Shown: positions 18,816 through 29,112, counted from the stretch's first letter. The stretch: 64,000 nt of DNA from a bacterium (GCA_030602615.1 JAUVZM010000002.1:1-64000), one strand, 5' to 3'. Translations and numbers: made by a program. The notes: generated from the letters alone by a model not told the origin.

Positions 18816-20303
18816 GTGAGCGGCTTGTTCGGTAGGAAGAGAGCACAAGTGAGCGAAAGCACAGGCGAAGGCGTAGGATACTCTCCCGGCAGAATCGCAG
18901 CCAATATGGGATGGCTGTCGGGCGGCAATGCCCTCTCGATGCTCTTGTCTGCGGCCTATGGGGTTGCTCTGGCCCGCCTGATGGGACCGGTGCTTTTCGG
19001 CGACTATGTCTACGTTACCTCTCTGCAGGCTATCGCCGCTCCGTTGGCTGTCTTCGGTCTGTACCCGATCCTGGTTCGAGAAATGTCGAACCGACCCCAG
19101 GAAAGAGCCAGTCTTGTCGGAAGCGCGCTGGTCCTCTTCTTCTTATTCTCTTTCGTGACTATGCTTGTCCTGCTTGTCGCAGCTTGGTTCTTTGTTAGAG
19201 AACAACACTTTTACATATCGCTATGCATTCTTTCCCTCTCGTTAATCGGCGGGGCAGTAACAAACGGGGCTGGACCTGCCTTCGTAGCCTCTGAGAAAAT
19301 GCAATACAGAGCGCTTCTTGACATCCTGAGAAGCATCCTTCTGCCACTTCTTGTCCTCCCTGTCCTGGTCCTGGTAAGAAGGTTGGACGCCATCATGGGC
19401 GCGATAGTTATTGCCTCTTTCGTTGGGAGTGGGATTGCTTACCTATTGCTCTTGCGGGTGATAGGACGGCCCATTATGAAGTGGGATTGGAAATCGTGGA
19501 TGTTTCTGTTGGGCCAGTCATCGCCTATCTTTGCCACAGCCATGCTCATGGCTGGTTTTGATCGAGTGGATGTTCTGGTGCTGCGTAGCGCCCGGGGTGC
19601 GGCGGTCTGCGGGCAGTATCGGGCTGTCTATCAGATATTGGCCATTATGAAGAAATTCACGGGAAGCCTAGGCACCGCACTCTTGCCCACCATTTTCAAG
19701 TCTGCCGGGCAGGATCCGTCGCGACATGATCGCATCTATCGCTTTGTCAGCCGGTTGACGTGGGCGGGGTTCCTGTGGCTCGCCCTGTGTATCAGCCTGA
19801 CTGCACAACCGCTGACGCAGCTTATGTACGGGAAGGAGTTTGTCGCTGCCGCGCCGGCGGTTGCGCTCCTTGCCTGGTGCATACCGTTCATAGCGGTGAC
19901 ATTCATGATCAGCAATTTCTTCACCGCGGTCCGGAAGCAGCACTATCTGATACACGTATGGACAATCACTCTTGGTACGAATATTGCTGCGAATCTCGTG
20001 CTCACGTACAGGTTCGGGATAATGGGGGCTGCGGCTTCTATGGTGATGTCGTCGGTGGCTTTGTGTGCCTCCCAACAGTGGCTTGCCCATTCGCGCCTGG
20101 GCCTTCGCGCGGAATGGAGCAAGCTTCTGGTCCTTGCAGTCTCGTGTGGGATAGCTTTCGGCATTTCGCGAGCCCTTTTCCTTGAGAGCCCGGTCCTTTG
20201 CGTACTAGCCGCCACAGTGATTTACCTGGCGTCTGCTTTCGCCATGGGGGGCCTGGGCCGCCAAGAAATAGTGCTGCTGAGGAAAGTGGTGACCCGCCGT
20301 TGA
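18816..20303 (+). CDS. Polysaccharide flippase (Wzx/MATE-like)
   Basis: 495 aa with about 14 membrane helices. The opening (GRIAANMGWLSGGNALSML, then LARLMGPVLFGDYVYVTSL) is typical of RfbX/Wzx proteins of the MOP superfamily, which move undecaprenyl-diphosphate-linked repeat units across the inner membrane. GTG 18816 is used; GTG 18849 is an alternative. It is followed 20 nt later by the polymerase gene, giving a Wzx-Wzy-Wzc set for a Wzy-dependent pathway. Confidence 0.87.
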   Translation: MSGLFGRKRAQVSESTGEGVGYSPGRIAANMGWLSGGNALSMLLSAAYGVALARLMGPVLFGDYVYVTSLQAIAAPLAVFGLYPILVREMSNRPQERASLVGSALVLFFLFSFVTMLVLLVAAWFFVREQHFYISLCILSLSLIGGAVTNGAGPAFVASEKMQYRALLDILRSILLPLLVLPVLVLVRRLDAIMGAIVIASFVGSGIAYLLLLRVIGRPIMKWDWKSWMFLLGQSSPIFATAMLMAGFDRVDVLVLRSARGAAVCGQYRAVYQILAIMKKFTGSLGTALLPTIFKSAGQDPSRHDRIYRFVSRLTWAGFLWLALCISLTAQPLTQLMYGKEFVAAAPAVALLAWCIPFIAVTFMISNFFTAVRKQHYLIHVWTITLGTNIAANLVLTYRFGIMGAAASMVMSSVALCASQQWLAHSRLGLRAEWSKLLVLAVSCGIAFGISRALFLESPVLCVLAATVIYLASAFAMGGLGRQEIVLLRKVVTRR

Positions 20304-20322
20304 AAGAGAAGACTCTAGCAAG

Positions 20323-21777
20323 ATGAGCGAATTGAGACTGCCCGGAAGATGGCGAACAACAGAGGTGATTGCCACCCGTCACTTGTGGGCATTGCTCTAT
20401 GCTCTCCTCGTTGCCCTGGGCCTGCTAAGATCAAACCTAGCTGGCATCGCCGCTGTCGGGTTGTTTGTGCTGATTCTGATCGTGCTGAAACCCCGCACTG
20501 GACTGTTTCTGTTGCTCCTCGCGATGCCTTTCCAACGAACGGCGTTCCGACATCTTCCGTCATGGGCGTTTGGCTTGTTCGGCTTTGCCACTCTCGTGGC
20601 GATCGTCTTGCGGGAAGTCCGCGTTTCAAGGACAAGCTTTTCTCGCCGAGCTCACCCGCTGGAATGGCTCGCGGTGGGAATGTTCATCTACTCCTTTGCA
20701 TCTTTCGTCACTTGGATTTTTGCCACTGGCCAACAGACGATAATTGGCCAGAAGGGATTGTATTGTCTTGCGTATACGGTGACCGCGCTCTTCCTGTTTC
20801 TAGCCATCAATCGGTTGGTCAGGTCAGTTCAGCAGCTATACACTGCAATGCTCCCCGTCCTGGTGGTCTGTCTTCTCATCTGTGTAATTGCTATCTACGA
20901 GCATGTCGTCGGCACCAGCCCCATAATGGCGTGGCGTGTGGCTACTTTCTCGACCGGGGAGCATCCTATTCGCGAATACGGAGTATACGGGATCTTTTAC
21001 GACCCCAATTTGTTCGGCAACTATCTGGCAACGATCGCCCTTCTTGTGCTTCCCACTCTAGCAGTCCGGACGGCTCCGGTCAGCTACAAGGTATTGAGAG
21101 TCGCAGTTATCGTGTTAGCGCTGCTCGCCCTCTTCTGGACGTTCTCGCTTAGTTCTTGGCTGGGCTTCGTAGCTGGGTTAGCAATTGTGTGGTGGCACGG
21201 GAAACGCTGGAGGGCGCTCTCTTTGATTGTGTGTGCCATTGTCGCGATGACGCTCGTTGGCGCGCAGTCGAGGACTGTGCTGGAACGCCTTATACCGCAT
21301 TCCGAAGTGTACAGGTTCGCCCAGTTGGCACCGGGGAGGCAGATGCTCAGTGCGGCAGAGGACATCCTCTCGGAAAGAATACTTCTCGACCGCTTTGGGC
21401 TTGAGATCTTCCGCGAGAATCCTGTATTGGGTTCAGGATATGGGTCTTTCGCGATGAAGAGTAGTGTTCAGCGGCTTGCCACAAAGTCTTACACGTCACA
21501 CAATTCCTACGTGCTTGTGCTCGCCGAGCAAGGGCTCCTGGGAATCGGGTTACTACTAGCGCTCATCTACGTGGCTCTTAAGACGGCCTCATCTAACATC
21601 AGGGGGGCGCAGGATCAGTTTATCAGGCAAGTGCAGGTAGGGTCGCTAGCTGCAATCGTTGCGAACCTCGTCTTTTGCGCCGCGTATGCCTCGCTCATGT
21701 ACAATGTGAACCTATGGATGGTATTGGGGCTGACCGTGGCTATTACCAGGATGCAAATAGGGAGGGAAAGAGCGTGA
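20323..21777 (+). CDS. O-antigen ligase/polymerase-family protein (Wzy_C)
   Basis: 484 aa with about 12 membrane helices. A large loop near residues 330-400 contains FRENPVLGSGYGSF and SHNSYVLVLAEQGLLGIGL, the H-containing signature of the Wzy_C family. In this context it is most likely the Wzy polymerase that joins repeat units on the periplasmic side. The stop overlaps the start of the next glycosyltransferase (GTGA). Confidence 0.85.
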   Translation: MSELRLPGRWRTTEVIATRHLWALLYALLVALGLLRSNLAGIAAVGLFVLILIVLKPRTGLFLLLLAMPFQRTAFRHLPSWAFGLFGFATLVAIVLREVRVSRTSFSRRAHPLEWLAVGMFIYSFASFVTWIFATGQQTIIGQKGLYCLAYTVTALFLFLAINRLVRSVQQLYTAMLPVLVVCLLICVIAIYEHVVGTSPIMAWRVATFSTGEHPIREYGVYGIFYDPNLFGNYLATIALLVLPTLAVRTAPVSYKVLRVAVIVLALLALFWTFSLSSWLGFVAGLAIVWWHGKRWRALSLIVCAIVAMTLVGAQSRTVLERLIPHSEVYRFAQLAPGRQMLSAAEDILSERILLDRFGLEIFRENPVLGSGYGSFAMKSSVQRLATKSYTSHNSYVLVLAEQGLLGIGLLLALIYVALKTASSNIRGAQDQFIRQVQVGSLAAIVANLVFCAAYASLMYNVNLWMVLGLTVAITRMQIGRERA

Positions 21778-22850
21778 AGGTGCGATTGCTGGTTAGTAGT
21801 GTGCCAGGTTCGTCCGTAACCGGGGGCGAGATGTACATCCAGAAAGTATTGGCTTTCTTGAAGCAAGCCGGCGATTCAGTTGCGACTGTGTCGTGGGGGC
21901 ATCTCCCGCGTTGGTTAAGACGCTATCCGCTCTTCTGTAACTTGTGGTCCTTCTTCAAACTGGTATTCCGGGAAAGCAGCCTCATCATCGAACCTGAATC
22001 CTATCGGGACCACTTGTTTCTCTGCAATTGGCTGCTCCAGTTTACCAGGCACAGGGTCGTGGTGTTCATACAGTTGGTCCGTTTTGGCCGCTCCGATCCG
22101 TGGCCTGTTTCCAGGTGGCAAAAGTGGGTTTATCATATCTTTCTCAGGACTGCTGATCTAGTGATAGTCAACAGCAATTATGTGGGCAATGCAGCCATAG
22201 CGTTGGGGGCGCGAGAAGAACGGGTGAAGATCATCTACCCGGCTGGCCAGGAGCTGCCAGGCCAAGGCGACACAGCTACCGACGAGGCGACAGAGAACCC
22301 CACTATCTTGTGTGTATCGAATTTGGAAGAGAGGAAGGGGCAAGAGTACCTTCTCAGGGCAGTTGCGCTACTCCGTGAGCAGGAGTTCTCGCTGATGCTG
22401 GTTGGTAGCGAGCGCGCGCGTGAGGCCGACTACGCCGCCAAATTGAGGGATATTATGCAAGCCTTGGATCTCACCGATAGGGTCTGCTTCGCGGGGCGAC
22501 TTGAAGGCAAGGACTTGGCGGCTGCCTACCGGCAGGCGGACATTTTCGTGTTCCCCAGCCTGGTGGAGGGGTATGGGTTGGTTCTATTGGAGGCCATGAG
22601 TTTCGGCTTGCCGGTCGTCACGACCAAAGTCGGGGGCATTCCTGAGATCGCGTCTGATGGTGTCGAAGGAATTCTGGTCCCGCCAAGAGACGAGAAGGCC
22701 TTAGCCAATGCAATTGCGGAACTCTTGGCCTGCCCGACAAAGCGAAGAGAGATGGGGAAGAAGGGAAGGGCAAGGGCCCGGCAACAGCCGTCGTGGGATG
22801 AGGTATGCAAGAAGTTTCGGGAGGTCTTGCTAGAGACATGGGCAGCGTAG
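21774..22850 (+). CDS. Glycosyltransferase family 4 (GT-B), copy 1
   Basis: 358 aa. Start GTG 21774 overlaps the polymerase stop and follows GGGAGGGA; the frame extends back to 21675 inside that gene. N-terminal MKVRLLVSSVPGSSVTGGE-type acceptor domain, then the C-terminal nucleotide-sugar domain: ILCVSNLEERKGQEYLL, VCFAGRLEGKDLAAAY and the EX7E motif in PSLVEGYGLVLLEAMSFGLP. Retaining transferase, cytoplasmic, membrane-associated; sugar unknown. Confidence 0.85.
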   Translation: MKVRLLVSSVPGSSVTGGEMYIQKVLAFLKQAGDSVATVSWGHLPRWLRRYPLFCNLWSFFKLVFRESSLIIEPESYRDHLFLCNWLLQFTRHRVVVFIQLVRFGRSDPWPVSRWQKWVYHIFLRTADLVIVNSNYVGNAAIALGAREERVKIIYPAGQELPGQGDTATDEATENPTILCVSNLEERKGQEYLLRAVALLREQEFSLMLVGSERAREADYAAKLRDIMQALDLTDRVCFAGRLEGKDLAAAYRQADIFVFPSLVEGYGLVLLEAMSFGLPVVTTKVGGIPEIASDGVEGILVPPRDEKALANAIAELLACPTKRREMGKKGRARARQQPSWDEVCKKFREVLLETWAA

Positions 22851-22927
22851 GACGTTGGTCGGCGAGAGCCTTCCGAAAGCGTGCCAAGGGGAGCAATCAG
22901 GCTCAGCATATTGGCAGAGGTGCATTT

Positions 22928-24133
22928 ATGGCAGGCCGCGGCTACAGAATGCGGGTAGTTCTGTTCCCCAATTCGTATCCACCTTATCCACTGGGCGGGC
23001 TCGAGATTGCTGTCCAGAAGCTTGCGGAACATCTGGCAATGCGAGGCTGCGCCGTCATGGTCGTCACAGGCTCGTTAGGCTGGTGGCCTTCCAAACAGCT
23101 TGACTCGGAGTCTACTACGGTTTACCGTGTTCCGCTGGATCTGCCGAGCATCGCTATTAGACATGGCTTCCGACGTCTGATGACATCACTTGTGCACACG
23201 GTGTTGCGCGTGTTGTGGGCTCCGCTAAGTCTCCTCTACCTCCTTTGGCTGATAAAGACCTTCAGGCCTGATGTTGTCAATCTTCACTACATCGCCAGAA
23301 ACGCTCTGTTTTGCCTGGCCGCAAAGAGGCTGCTGAATTTCAAATTGCTCGTAAGCATTCACGGTACGGACATCAAATCCTATCCCCATCGCTCTCTGCT
23401 GATACGCTGGGTTACGAAAAGAGCCCTCGAGGTAGCAGATAGGGTCCTGTCTAACTCGGCATCCTTGCTGAGGGACGCAGAGAGGATATCGGCCAGCGTG
23501 ATTGGTAAGTCAATGGTAGTGGGGAACGGTGTCGACATGGCGGAGTTCGTGTCCTCACCGCAATCCGAGTACGCTCAGCAGAGCTATGTGCTATGCGCGG
23601 CTCGTTTAGTATTCAAGAAGGGAATTGATGTTCTAATTGAGGCGTTCGAGACGGTACACCAGATGTCTGGCGACTTGGCCTTGCTTATCGCAGGGGATGG
23701 TCCGGAACGCCAGAAATGTGCAGCGCTCGTGGAGGAATCGGGCCTCGGGGGCGTGGTTGAACTGCTCGGCAGAGTAGAGCAGGGCCAGATTCCGTCCTTG
23801 TTGGCCGGGTGCGAACTGTTTGTGTTGCCATCCAGGCAGGAGTCCTTTGGAATCGCGATTCTGGAGGCGATGGCCAGCAGAAGGGCAGTGATAGCGACCA
23901 GGGTGGGAGGCGTGCCAGAGCTCGTACGTCACATGGAGAATGGTCTGCTAGTTGACGCGGAATCGCCACAGGAGTTGGCGAGAGCTGTACTATTGCTCCT
24001 TCAAGATAATAAATTGCGGGATAGCCTTGCTAAGGCAGGTTACGAGACTGTCAGGAGCCGATTCACGTGGGAGAAAGTAGTCGAGAAGTACCTGGATGCC
24101 TACCGGCAAGTCAGCGACCAAAGGAGGTCGTGA
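22928..24133 (+). CDS. Glycosyltransferase family 4 (GT-B), copy 2
   Basis: 401 aa from ATG 22928; ATG 22949 directly before the first beta strand (RVVLFPNSYPP) is equally possible, and the frame opens at 22805 within the previous gene. Glycine-rich acceptor loop YPLGGLEIAVQKLAEHL, SIHGTDI, then VLCAARLVFKKGIDVLIEA and the EX7E motif in PSRQESFGIAILEAMASRR. Followed directly, with a GTGA overlap possibility, by the third GT4 gene. Confidence 0.85.
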   Translation: MAGRGYRMRVVLFPNSYPPYPLGGLEIAVQKLAEHLAMRGCAVMVVTGSLGWWPSKQLDSESTTVYRVPLDLPSIAIRHGFRRLMTSLVHTVLRVLWAPLSLLYLLWLIKTFRPDVVNLHYIARNALFCLAAKRLLNFKLLVSIHGTDIKSYPHRSLLIRWVTKRALEVADRVLSNSASLLRDAERISASVIGKSMVVGNGVDMAEFVSSPQSEYAQQSYVLCAARLVFKKGIDVLIEAFETVHQMSGDLALLIAGDGPERQKCAALVEESGLGGVVELLGRVEQGQIPSLLAGCELFVLPSRQESFGIAILEAMASRRAVIATRVGGVPELVRHMENGLLVDAESPQELARAVLLLLQDNKLRDSLAKAGYETVRSRFTWEKVVEKYLDAYRQVSDQRRS

Positions 24134-24138
24134 TAACG

Positions 24139-25263
24139 GTGGCTACAGGTGAAAAGGCGGGATTGGCAATCCACTACCTGGGTTTGCCGGTAAAACAGAT
24201 TCGGAGTGGCGGCGACAAGTACATATCAGAAGTTCTTAATTATCTCTCGGTTCATGCTGCTCTGCGTTATTTGGACTTTTCGGACTGCGTTTGGTCTCAA
24301 AGGGAGACTCATTTCCGAGCAAGTTGGCATGCGGTTGCGACCGCACTTAAGCAGAATCTCTGGGCCATTCGACAGGGATGGCGGTTGCCCAGGGGAGATT
24401 GGATCCTGATTAACTCGTATTACAAACAGCAGTCCTTTCTCTTTGTGTGGTTTGCGAGGTATGTCAGAAGATGCAAGCTTGCCTTGATGGTTAACGCTCT
24501 GTACTACCGATCAAGAGGGAGCTCTTTCCTCAACTGGCTTGACAGAGTCCTGATGTGGGTTTTTCTCAAACCGGCGCATGTCGTAATCGCCAATAGTGAG
24601 ACTACCAAGAACGAGCTAGTAAGGCTGCACCTGCCGATGGGCAAGGTATCAGTTGTGTGTCCCAGGTTAGATCTGCCTCCTCCTCTGACAAGGCCTGCAC
24701 CCATAAAGGATGAGACAGTGTTCAGCCTGATTTTCGTCGGCCAGTGCAAGCCGTTTAAGGAGGTACACCTGCTCATAGAGGCGGTGGGCAAATTGAGACA
24801 CCTGCCAATGCACCTACACATTGTGGGCGATGCCTCCCCGGAGGGCGGGTACCTATCACTGCTAAAGCGCCTAATCGACAAATGGGGGATAGAGGATAGC
24901 GTGACATTCCATGGCCGGCAGGAAGGAGAGGCTCTGACCTGCCGATACCATATGGCCGATGTGTTGGTCTCCCCGGGCAGCGGCGAAGGATATGGCCGAG
25001 TAGTAATCGAGGCAATGCACTTCGGGCTGCCCGTGATTGCTGCCGCAGCCGGTGCCTCGAAGCAACTGGTCAATGACGGTGTCAACGGGCTATTGTTCAA
25101 ACCGGGCGACTCAGAGGACCTCGCCAGGACAATCCAGACTCTCTATGACGATGCGGAGCTGTACGAGAAGATGGCAAAACGTGCGCGGGAGGACAGCAAG
25201 CTTGCTAATTTCACACGGGACGTTGGCAACCAAGTCTGGCAGATCATTCGTGAGGCGACTTGA
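24139..25263 (+). CDS. Glycosyltransferase family 4 (GT-B), copy 3
   Basis: 374 aa. AAGGAGG at 24121-24127 is 11 nt from GTG 24139 and only 2 nt from GTG 24130, so 24139 is preferred; the frame opens earlier at 24067. The N-terminal domain has IRSGGDKYISEVLNYL; the C-terminal domain has SLIFVGQCKPFKEVHLLIEA, VTFHGRQEGEALTCRY and SPGSGEGYGRVVIEAMHFGLP with both EX7E glutamates. It shares the general architecture of copy 1 and may act on the same acceptor series. Confidence 0.84.
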   Translation: MATGEKAGLAIHYLGLPVKQIRSGGDKYISEVLNYLSVHAALRYLDFSDCVWSQRETHFRASWHAVATALKQNLWAIRQGWRLPRGDWILINSYYKQQSFLFVWFARYVRRCKLALMVNALYYRSRGSSFLNWLDRVLMWVFLKPAHVVIANSETTKNELVRLHLPMGKVSVVCPRLDLPPPLTRPAPIKDETVFSLIFVGQCKPFKEVHLLIEAVGKLRHLPMHLHIVGDASPEGGYLSLLKRLIDKWGIEDSVTFHGRQEGEALTCRYHMADVLVSPGSGEGYGRVVIEAMHFGLPVIAAAAGASKQLVNDGVNGLLFKPGDSEDLARTIQTLYDDAELYEKMAKRAREDSKLANFTRDVGNQVWQIIREAT

Positions 25264-25311
25264 TGTGAAAGAGAAGAGCGATGCTATGGGGATCACAGGG
25301 GGGCACTGTCG

Positions 25312-26523
25312 ATGAGAGTTCTCGTACTCTCTCACATGTACCCAAGCAGCATTGACCCTGTCTTCGGGATATTTGTGCATAAGCAGGCGAAGGAACTGGT
25401 GAAGCAAGGCTGCGAGGTGCGAGTAGTCTCGCCCGTCCCGTTCACGCCGACGCTCTTGAGAAAACTGAAAGGCAGATGGCAACGTTATTCTCAGATTCCC
25501 CGAGAAGAAGACTTAGAGGGAATCAAAGTGTATCACCCCAGGTGCCTGTCTCTTCCAAGAAATATCCTGCTGGCATATTCAGGCTACTTGTACTACGCTG
25601 GCGCAAAAGGCGCCATCCGGAGGATATATGATTCCTTCCCCTTCGACGTTATTCATGCGCACGTGGCCGTACCTGACGGACAGGCGGCGATCATGGCGGG
25701 GCGGGCATACGGGAGACCAACCGTCGTCACCTTTCACGGACAAAACGTGTACAACATCCCTAAGTTGAATCACGCGTGGCGGCGGATGGTAATGTCAGTG
25801 GTGCGCGGCGCTTCTCGAGTTGTCGTTGTAAGCACTGCCTTGGGAAACGCGCTTCGGGAATACGTCAGCGACCGAGAGTTATTGGTGGTCAGCAATGGAT
25901 ACTCTCCTGGGGATGTCTCCTCTGGATCCTCGGAGTTGGCCAGCCGTTACCGCGGGAAGAGGGTAATACTCTCGGTCGGGTATCTCATCCCGCGAAAAGC
26001 GCATAAATACGTCGTCATGGCGGTGGCGAAGCTGCTCAAAGCACATCCGAATATCGTCTACGTCATCATTGGCAAAGGGGACGAAGAGCAGCCTCTGAAG
26101 AGGCTAGTCAATGAAATGGGGTTACAAGACGCCGTTGAGTTTATTGGCCAGGTGCCTCACCGAGTTGTGATGGCGTATCTGGCCACTTGTGACATCTTTG
26201 CTCTGCCAAGTTGGAACGAGAGCTTTGGCGTGGTATACGTCGAGGCCATGGCTCATGGAAGGCCAGTCGTCGCTTGCCGAGGGGAGGGTATCCAGGATGT
26301 TATTGTTGATGGCGAAACCGGAGCCCTTGTGGAGCCGAAAGACGTTGACTCCCTGACGAATGCACTGGGGAAGCTGCTCGATGACCAAGCTTACGCAATG
26401 CGCCTGGGTGAGGCGGGAAAAGCATTGGTAGCTCGGAGCTTCACGTGGCAACAAAGTGCTGAGAAGCTTTGCCAACTCTATGAGGAACTGATGCACGGAG
26501 GGGCCAATGGACCGAGAGCGTAG
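25312..26523 (+). CDS. Glycosyltransferase family 4 (GT-B), copy 4
   Basis: 403 aa, ATG 25312. Begins MRVLVLSHMYPSSIDPVFGI, with an HKQAKELVKQG helix, HAHVAVPDGQA, VTFHGQNVYNI, then VILSVGYLIPRKAHKYVV and the EX7E motif PSWNESFGVVYVEAMAHGRP. This is the PimB/EpsD-like layout common in EPS clusters. The 3' end overlaps the next gene by 17 nt, indicating co-expression. Confidence 0.86.
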   Translation: MRVLVLSHMYPSSIDPVFGIFVHKQAKELVKQGCEVRVVSPVPFTPTLLRKLKGRWQRYSQIPREEDLEGIKVYHPRCLSLPRNILLAYSGYLYYAGAKGAIRRIYDSFPFDVIHAHVAVPDGQAAIMAGRAYGRPTVVTFHGQNVYNIPKLNHAWRRMVMSVVRGASRVVVVSTALGNALREYVSDRELLVVSNGYSPGDVSSGSSELASRYRGKRVILSVGYLIPRKAHKYVVMAVAKLLKAHPNIVYVIIGKGDEEQPLKRLVNEMGLQDAVEFIGQVPHRVVMAYLATCDIFALPSWNESFGVVYVEAMAHGRPVVACRGEGIQDVIVDGETGALVEPKDVDSLTNALGKLLDDQAYAMRLGEAGKALVARSFTWQQSAEKLCQLYEELMHGGANGPRA

Positions 26524-27703
26524 GAGAGTTCTGATGCTTCTCTCAAATCCATTCGCACCAGATCCCCGTGTCCATAAGGAGGCCAGGACGCTTACGCGGA
26601 GCGGCTACACGGTCACGATTCTTGCGTGGGACCGCCAAGGCAATGGACAGTACCCGGCCAGGCAAGAGGTGGACGGAGTATACGTTGAGAGGATAACAGT
26701 TCGATCCGGATACGGACTTGGACTAAGGCAAATCCTGCCTATGATAGTCTTCTGGTGCAGAGCATTCAAGAAGGCGCGGAAGATGGACATCCAGGTAGTG
26801 CATTCCCACGACCTGGATACGCTACCTCTCGGTGTTGCCCTGGCAAGAACGAAGGGCGTGCCGCTTGTTTACGATTCCCACGAAAGATTTCCGGAGACAC
26901 TCCGATTTCGAGTACCCGGTGTTGTTGTAAGGATTGCCTACCTCCTGGAAGGCCTACTCGCCAGATTCGTGAACGTGATTATCACTGCAAGTGCCGTGAC
27001 GGCAACTGAACTGCAAGCAATCAGCCACAAGAGTACCGTGCACGTAAGCAACAGTGCCGATGTGGCTGAGTTCGACAATGTAGACCCGGATGAAATCCGC
27101 AAAGAGCGCGAAAGGCTTGGCATACATCGGGATGATCTTGTGGTTGCTTACATAGGAAGATTCGACCCGCAGAGGATGATTGACAGATTAGTGTATGCTG
27201 TAGAAGGAAGGGAAGGGATAAAGGCACTGATCGTCGGACAGATGGCGGGGACCCCTATTCCTGACCTCGCGAACTCCAGGCCCAACGTCATTTGTCTCGG
27301 GTGGGTCGCCCCCCACCGCGTTCCTCTCTACACCTCGGTAGCAGACGTCATCTACTATGGATTTGACGACGGCCACCCGTACGCGCGCTATGCCGCTCCT
27401 AATGCGCTTTATAATTGCATTGCTGCGGGTAGGGCAATCATTGCGACAGGGGTGGGCGAACTGGGGACCATCATCCGAGAAACCGAGTGTGGTCTAATAT
27501 TGGCCAGTCCCGAGCCTGCTGCTATCGCTGGCGCAATTGACCGTCTGGCCACGGACAGGTGTTATCTGGCGCGTCTGCAGCAGAATGCGCGCGATGCGGC
27601 CCGCCATACATACAATTGGGAGAATGCGTCCCAGAAACTAGTCAGCGCTTATGCCTCGCTGAGTCGGTTACAGCCAGGACAGGAGATGGTTGAGCGTGCA
27701 TAA
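26507..27703 (+). CDS. GT4-like glycosyltransferase, divergent donor-site motif
   Basis: 398 aa, ATG 26507. N-terminal MLLSNPFAPDPRVHKEARTL is typical of GT4 transferases, with HSHDLDTLPLG and YDSHERFPET. In the C-terminal domain the usual EX7E donor signature is replaced by YGFDDGHPYARYAAPNALYN, as seen in a subgroup of capsule transferases. The Rossmann strands (VAYIGRFDPQRMIDRLV) are intact. Last transferase of the run; 77 nt separate it from the dehydrogenase. Confidence 0.8.
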   Translation: MDRERRRVLMLLSNPFAPDPRVHKEARTLTRSGYTVTILAWDRQGNGQYPARQEVDGVYVERITVRSGYGLGLRQILPMIVFWCRAFKKARKMDIQVVHSHDLDTLPLGVALARTKGVPLVYDSHERFPETLRFRVPGVVVRIAYLLEGLLARFVNVIITASAVTATELQAISHKSTVHVSNSADVAEFDNVDPDEIRKERERLGIHRDDLVVAYIGRFDPQRMIDRLVYAVEGREGIKALIVGQMAGTPIPDLANSRPNVICLGWVAPHRVPLYTSVADVIYYGFDDGHPYARYAAPNALYNCIAAGRAIIATGVGELGTIIRETECGLILASPEPAAIAGAIDRLATDRCYLARLQQNARDAARHTYNWENASQKLVSAYASLSRLQPGQEMVERA

Positions 27704-27780
27704 GGTGGCCAACATGAATCGCAGTCCGTGTCCAAACTAGTACCAGCCCGACGTCAATCCTTCCATCTGAGAGGACCGCT

Positions 27781-29112
27781 ATGAAGTATGAGAGAGCATC
27801 AGCCGCAGCGTACGACCAAGCAGGGCCAGGGGGGGCCGCAACTACACGTGAAAGGCCCGCGGGTGGTCCCCTCACGCTCCTAAGCAGTGACCCAGAGCGC
27901 GACAGACGCTCGGACACAAGGGTTGCTGTGATCGGGCTGGGGCAGGTGGGGCTGCCAACGGCGCTGCTCCTCTGCAATGCAGGATTCTCCGTTCTCGGCG
28001 TGGACATCGACGCAGAGAAAGTTGAACGGATTGGACAAGGGCAGATGCCAGTCTTGGAGGAGGGGCTGCTCCGCATTGCCGGAGAACCCTCCGTAAGCAG
28101 CAACCTCAGAACCGCTACGATACCATCGAGCGCAGACATCTTCGTCGTCGCAGTTGGGACGCCGATTGAGTCGCAAACCAAGGCGCCCGATCTGAGCATT
28201 CTTTGGAATGCTCTGGACTCCCTGACGCCGCACCTGCACGCCGGCAATCTGGTGATCGTGGAGTCTACGGTGCCGCCAGGTACATGCCGACGGCAAATCA
28301 TGCCAAGGATATCGTCGCAGAGGCCCGATCTCAAGTTTGGTGATAGTCTATTCCTCGCGCACTGCCCAGAGCGGGTGTGGCCTAGTAACACCATTGACGA
28401 AATGGTGAACAACCCGCGCGTCATCGGTGCGACTTGCTCCGAATCCGGGCGCCTGGCCAAGCAGTTCTATGCCCAATTCGTCAAAGGCGAACTGCGTGTA
28501 ACCGACGATCTAACCGCCGAGCTATGCAAATTGGTTGAGAACAGTTTTAGAGACGTAAATATAGCCTTTGCCAATGAAATCGCATCTGTCGCAGAGGAAT
28601 TGGGTGTAGACAGCGATGAACTGATAGAGCTTGCCAATATGCACCCGCGAGTCAACATCCTGAGGCCTGGCATAGGCGTGGGGGGGCACTGTATTCCCGT
28701 TGATCCGTGGTTCATTGTGGATGCCTGTTCCCAGCCATGCTGGATGATCGAAGCTGCCCGAAAAGTGAATGACAGCAAGCCACAGCAAGTTGCTGAAAAA
28801 GTAGCAAGTCAGCTTCGCCAAGTCGATGGAAACAGAATCGCGGTCGTAGGTCTTGCTTATAAGCCCAATGTGGCTGACATGCGTGGCAGCCCAGCCATCC
28901 GAGTCGTTCAGCTATTGCGGGAAATGGGGTACGAGGTCACCGCGAAGGAGCCGCTTGTCCCCGGGCATGGATATACTTCTCTGGAACACCTGGCTCGGGG
29001 CGCTGATTGTTTACTCGTGTTGGTTCCACACGACTGTGTGGTTCAGGAACTGAACACCCGTAGAGCGGACATTCTGCGTGGGATGCGCCATGCAATGATC
29101 CTGGAGTTCTGA
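27781..29112 (+). CDS. wecC: UDP-N-acetyl-D-mannosamine/glucosamine dehydrogenase (canonical)
   Basis: 443 aa. Canonical signatures throughout: VIGLGQVGLPTALLLCNAGF (NAD loop), VESTVPPGTCRR, AHCPERVWP, LVENSFRDVNIAFANE, the catalytic-cysteine loop PGIGVGGHCIPVDPW and VVGLAYKPNVADMRGSP. It oxidises the C6 of a UDP-N-acetylhexosamine to the uronate with two NAD turnovers, supplying an aminouronic acid for the polysaccharide. About 37 extra residues (a charged, low-complexity head) precede the first strand, so the true start may be internal. It contrasts with the altered paralog at 15180. Last gene of the EPS cluster. Confidence 0.85.
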   Translation: MKYERASAAAYDQAGPGGAATTRERPAGGPLTLLSSDPERDRRSDTRVAVIGLGQVGLPTALLLCNAGFSVLGVDIDAEKVERIGQGQMPVLEEGLLRIAGEPSVSSNLRTATIPSSADIFVVAVGTPIESQTKAPDLSILWNALDSLTPHLHAGNLVIVESTVPPGTCRRQIMPRISSQRPDLKFGDSLFLAHCPERVWPSNTIDEMVNNPRVIGATCSESGRLAKQFYAQFVKGELRVTDDLTAELCKLVENSFRDVNIAFANEIASVAEELGVDSDELIELANMHPRVNILRPGIGVGGHCIPVDPWFIVDACSQPCWMIEAARKVNDSKPQQVAEKVASQLRQVDGNRIAVVGLAYKPNVADMRGSPAIRVVQLLREMGYEVTAKEPLVPGHGYTSLEHLARGADCLLVLVPHDCVVQELNTRRADILRGMRHAMILEF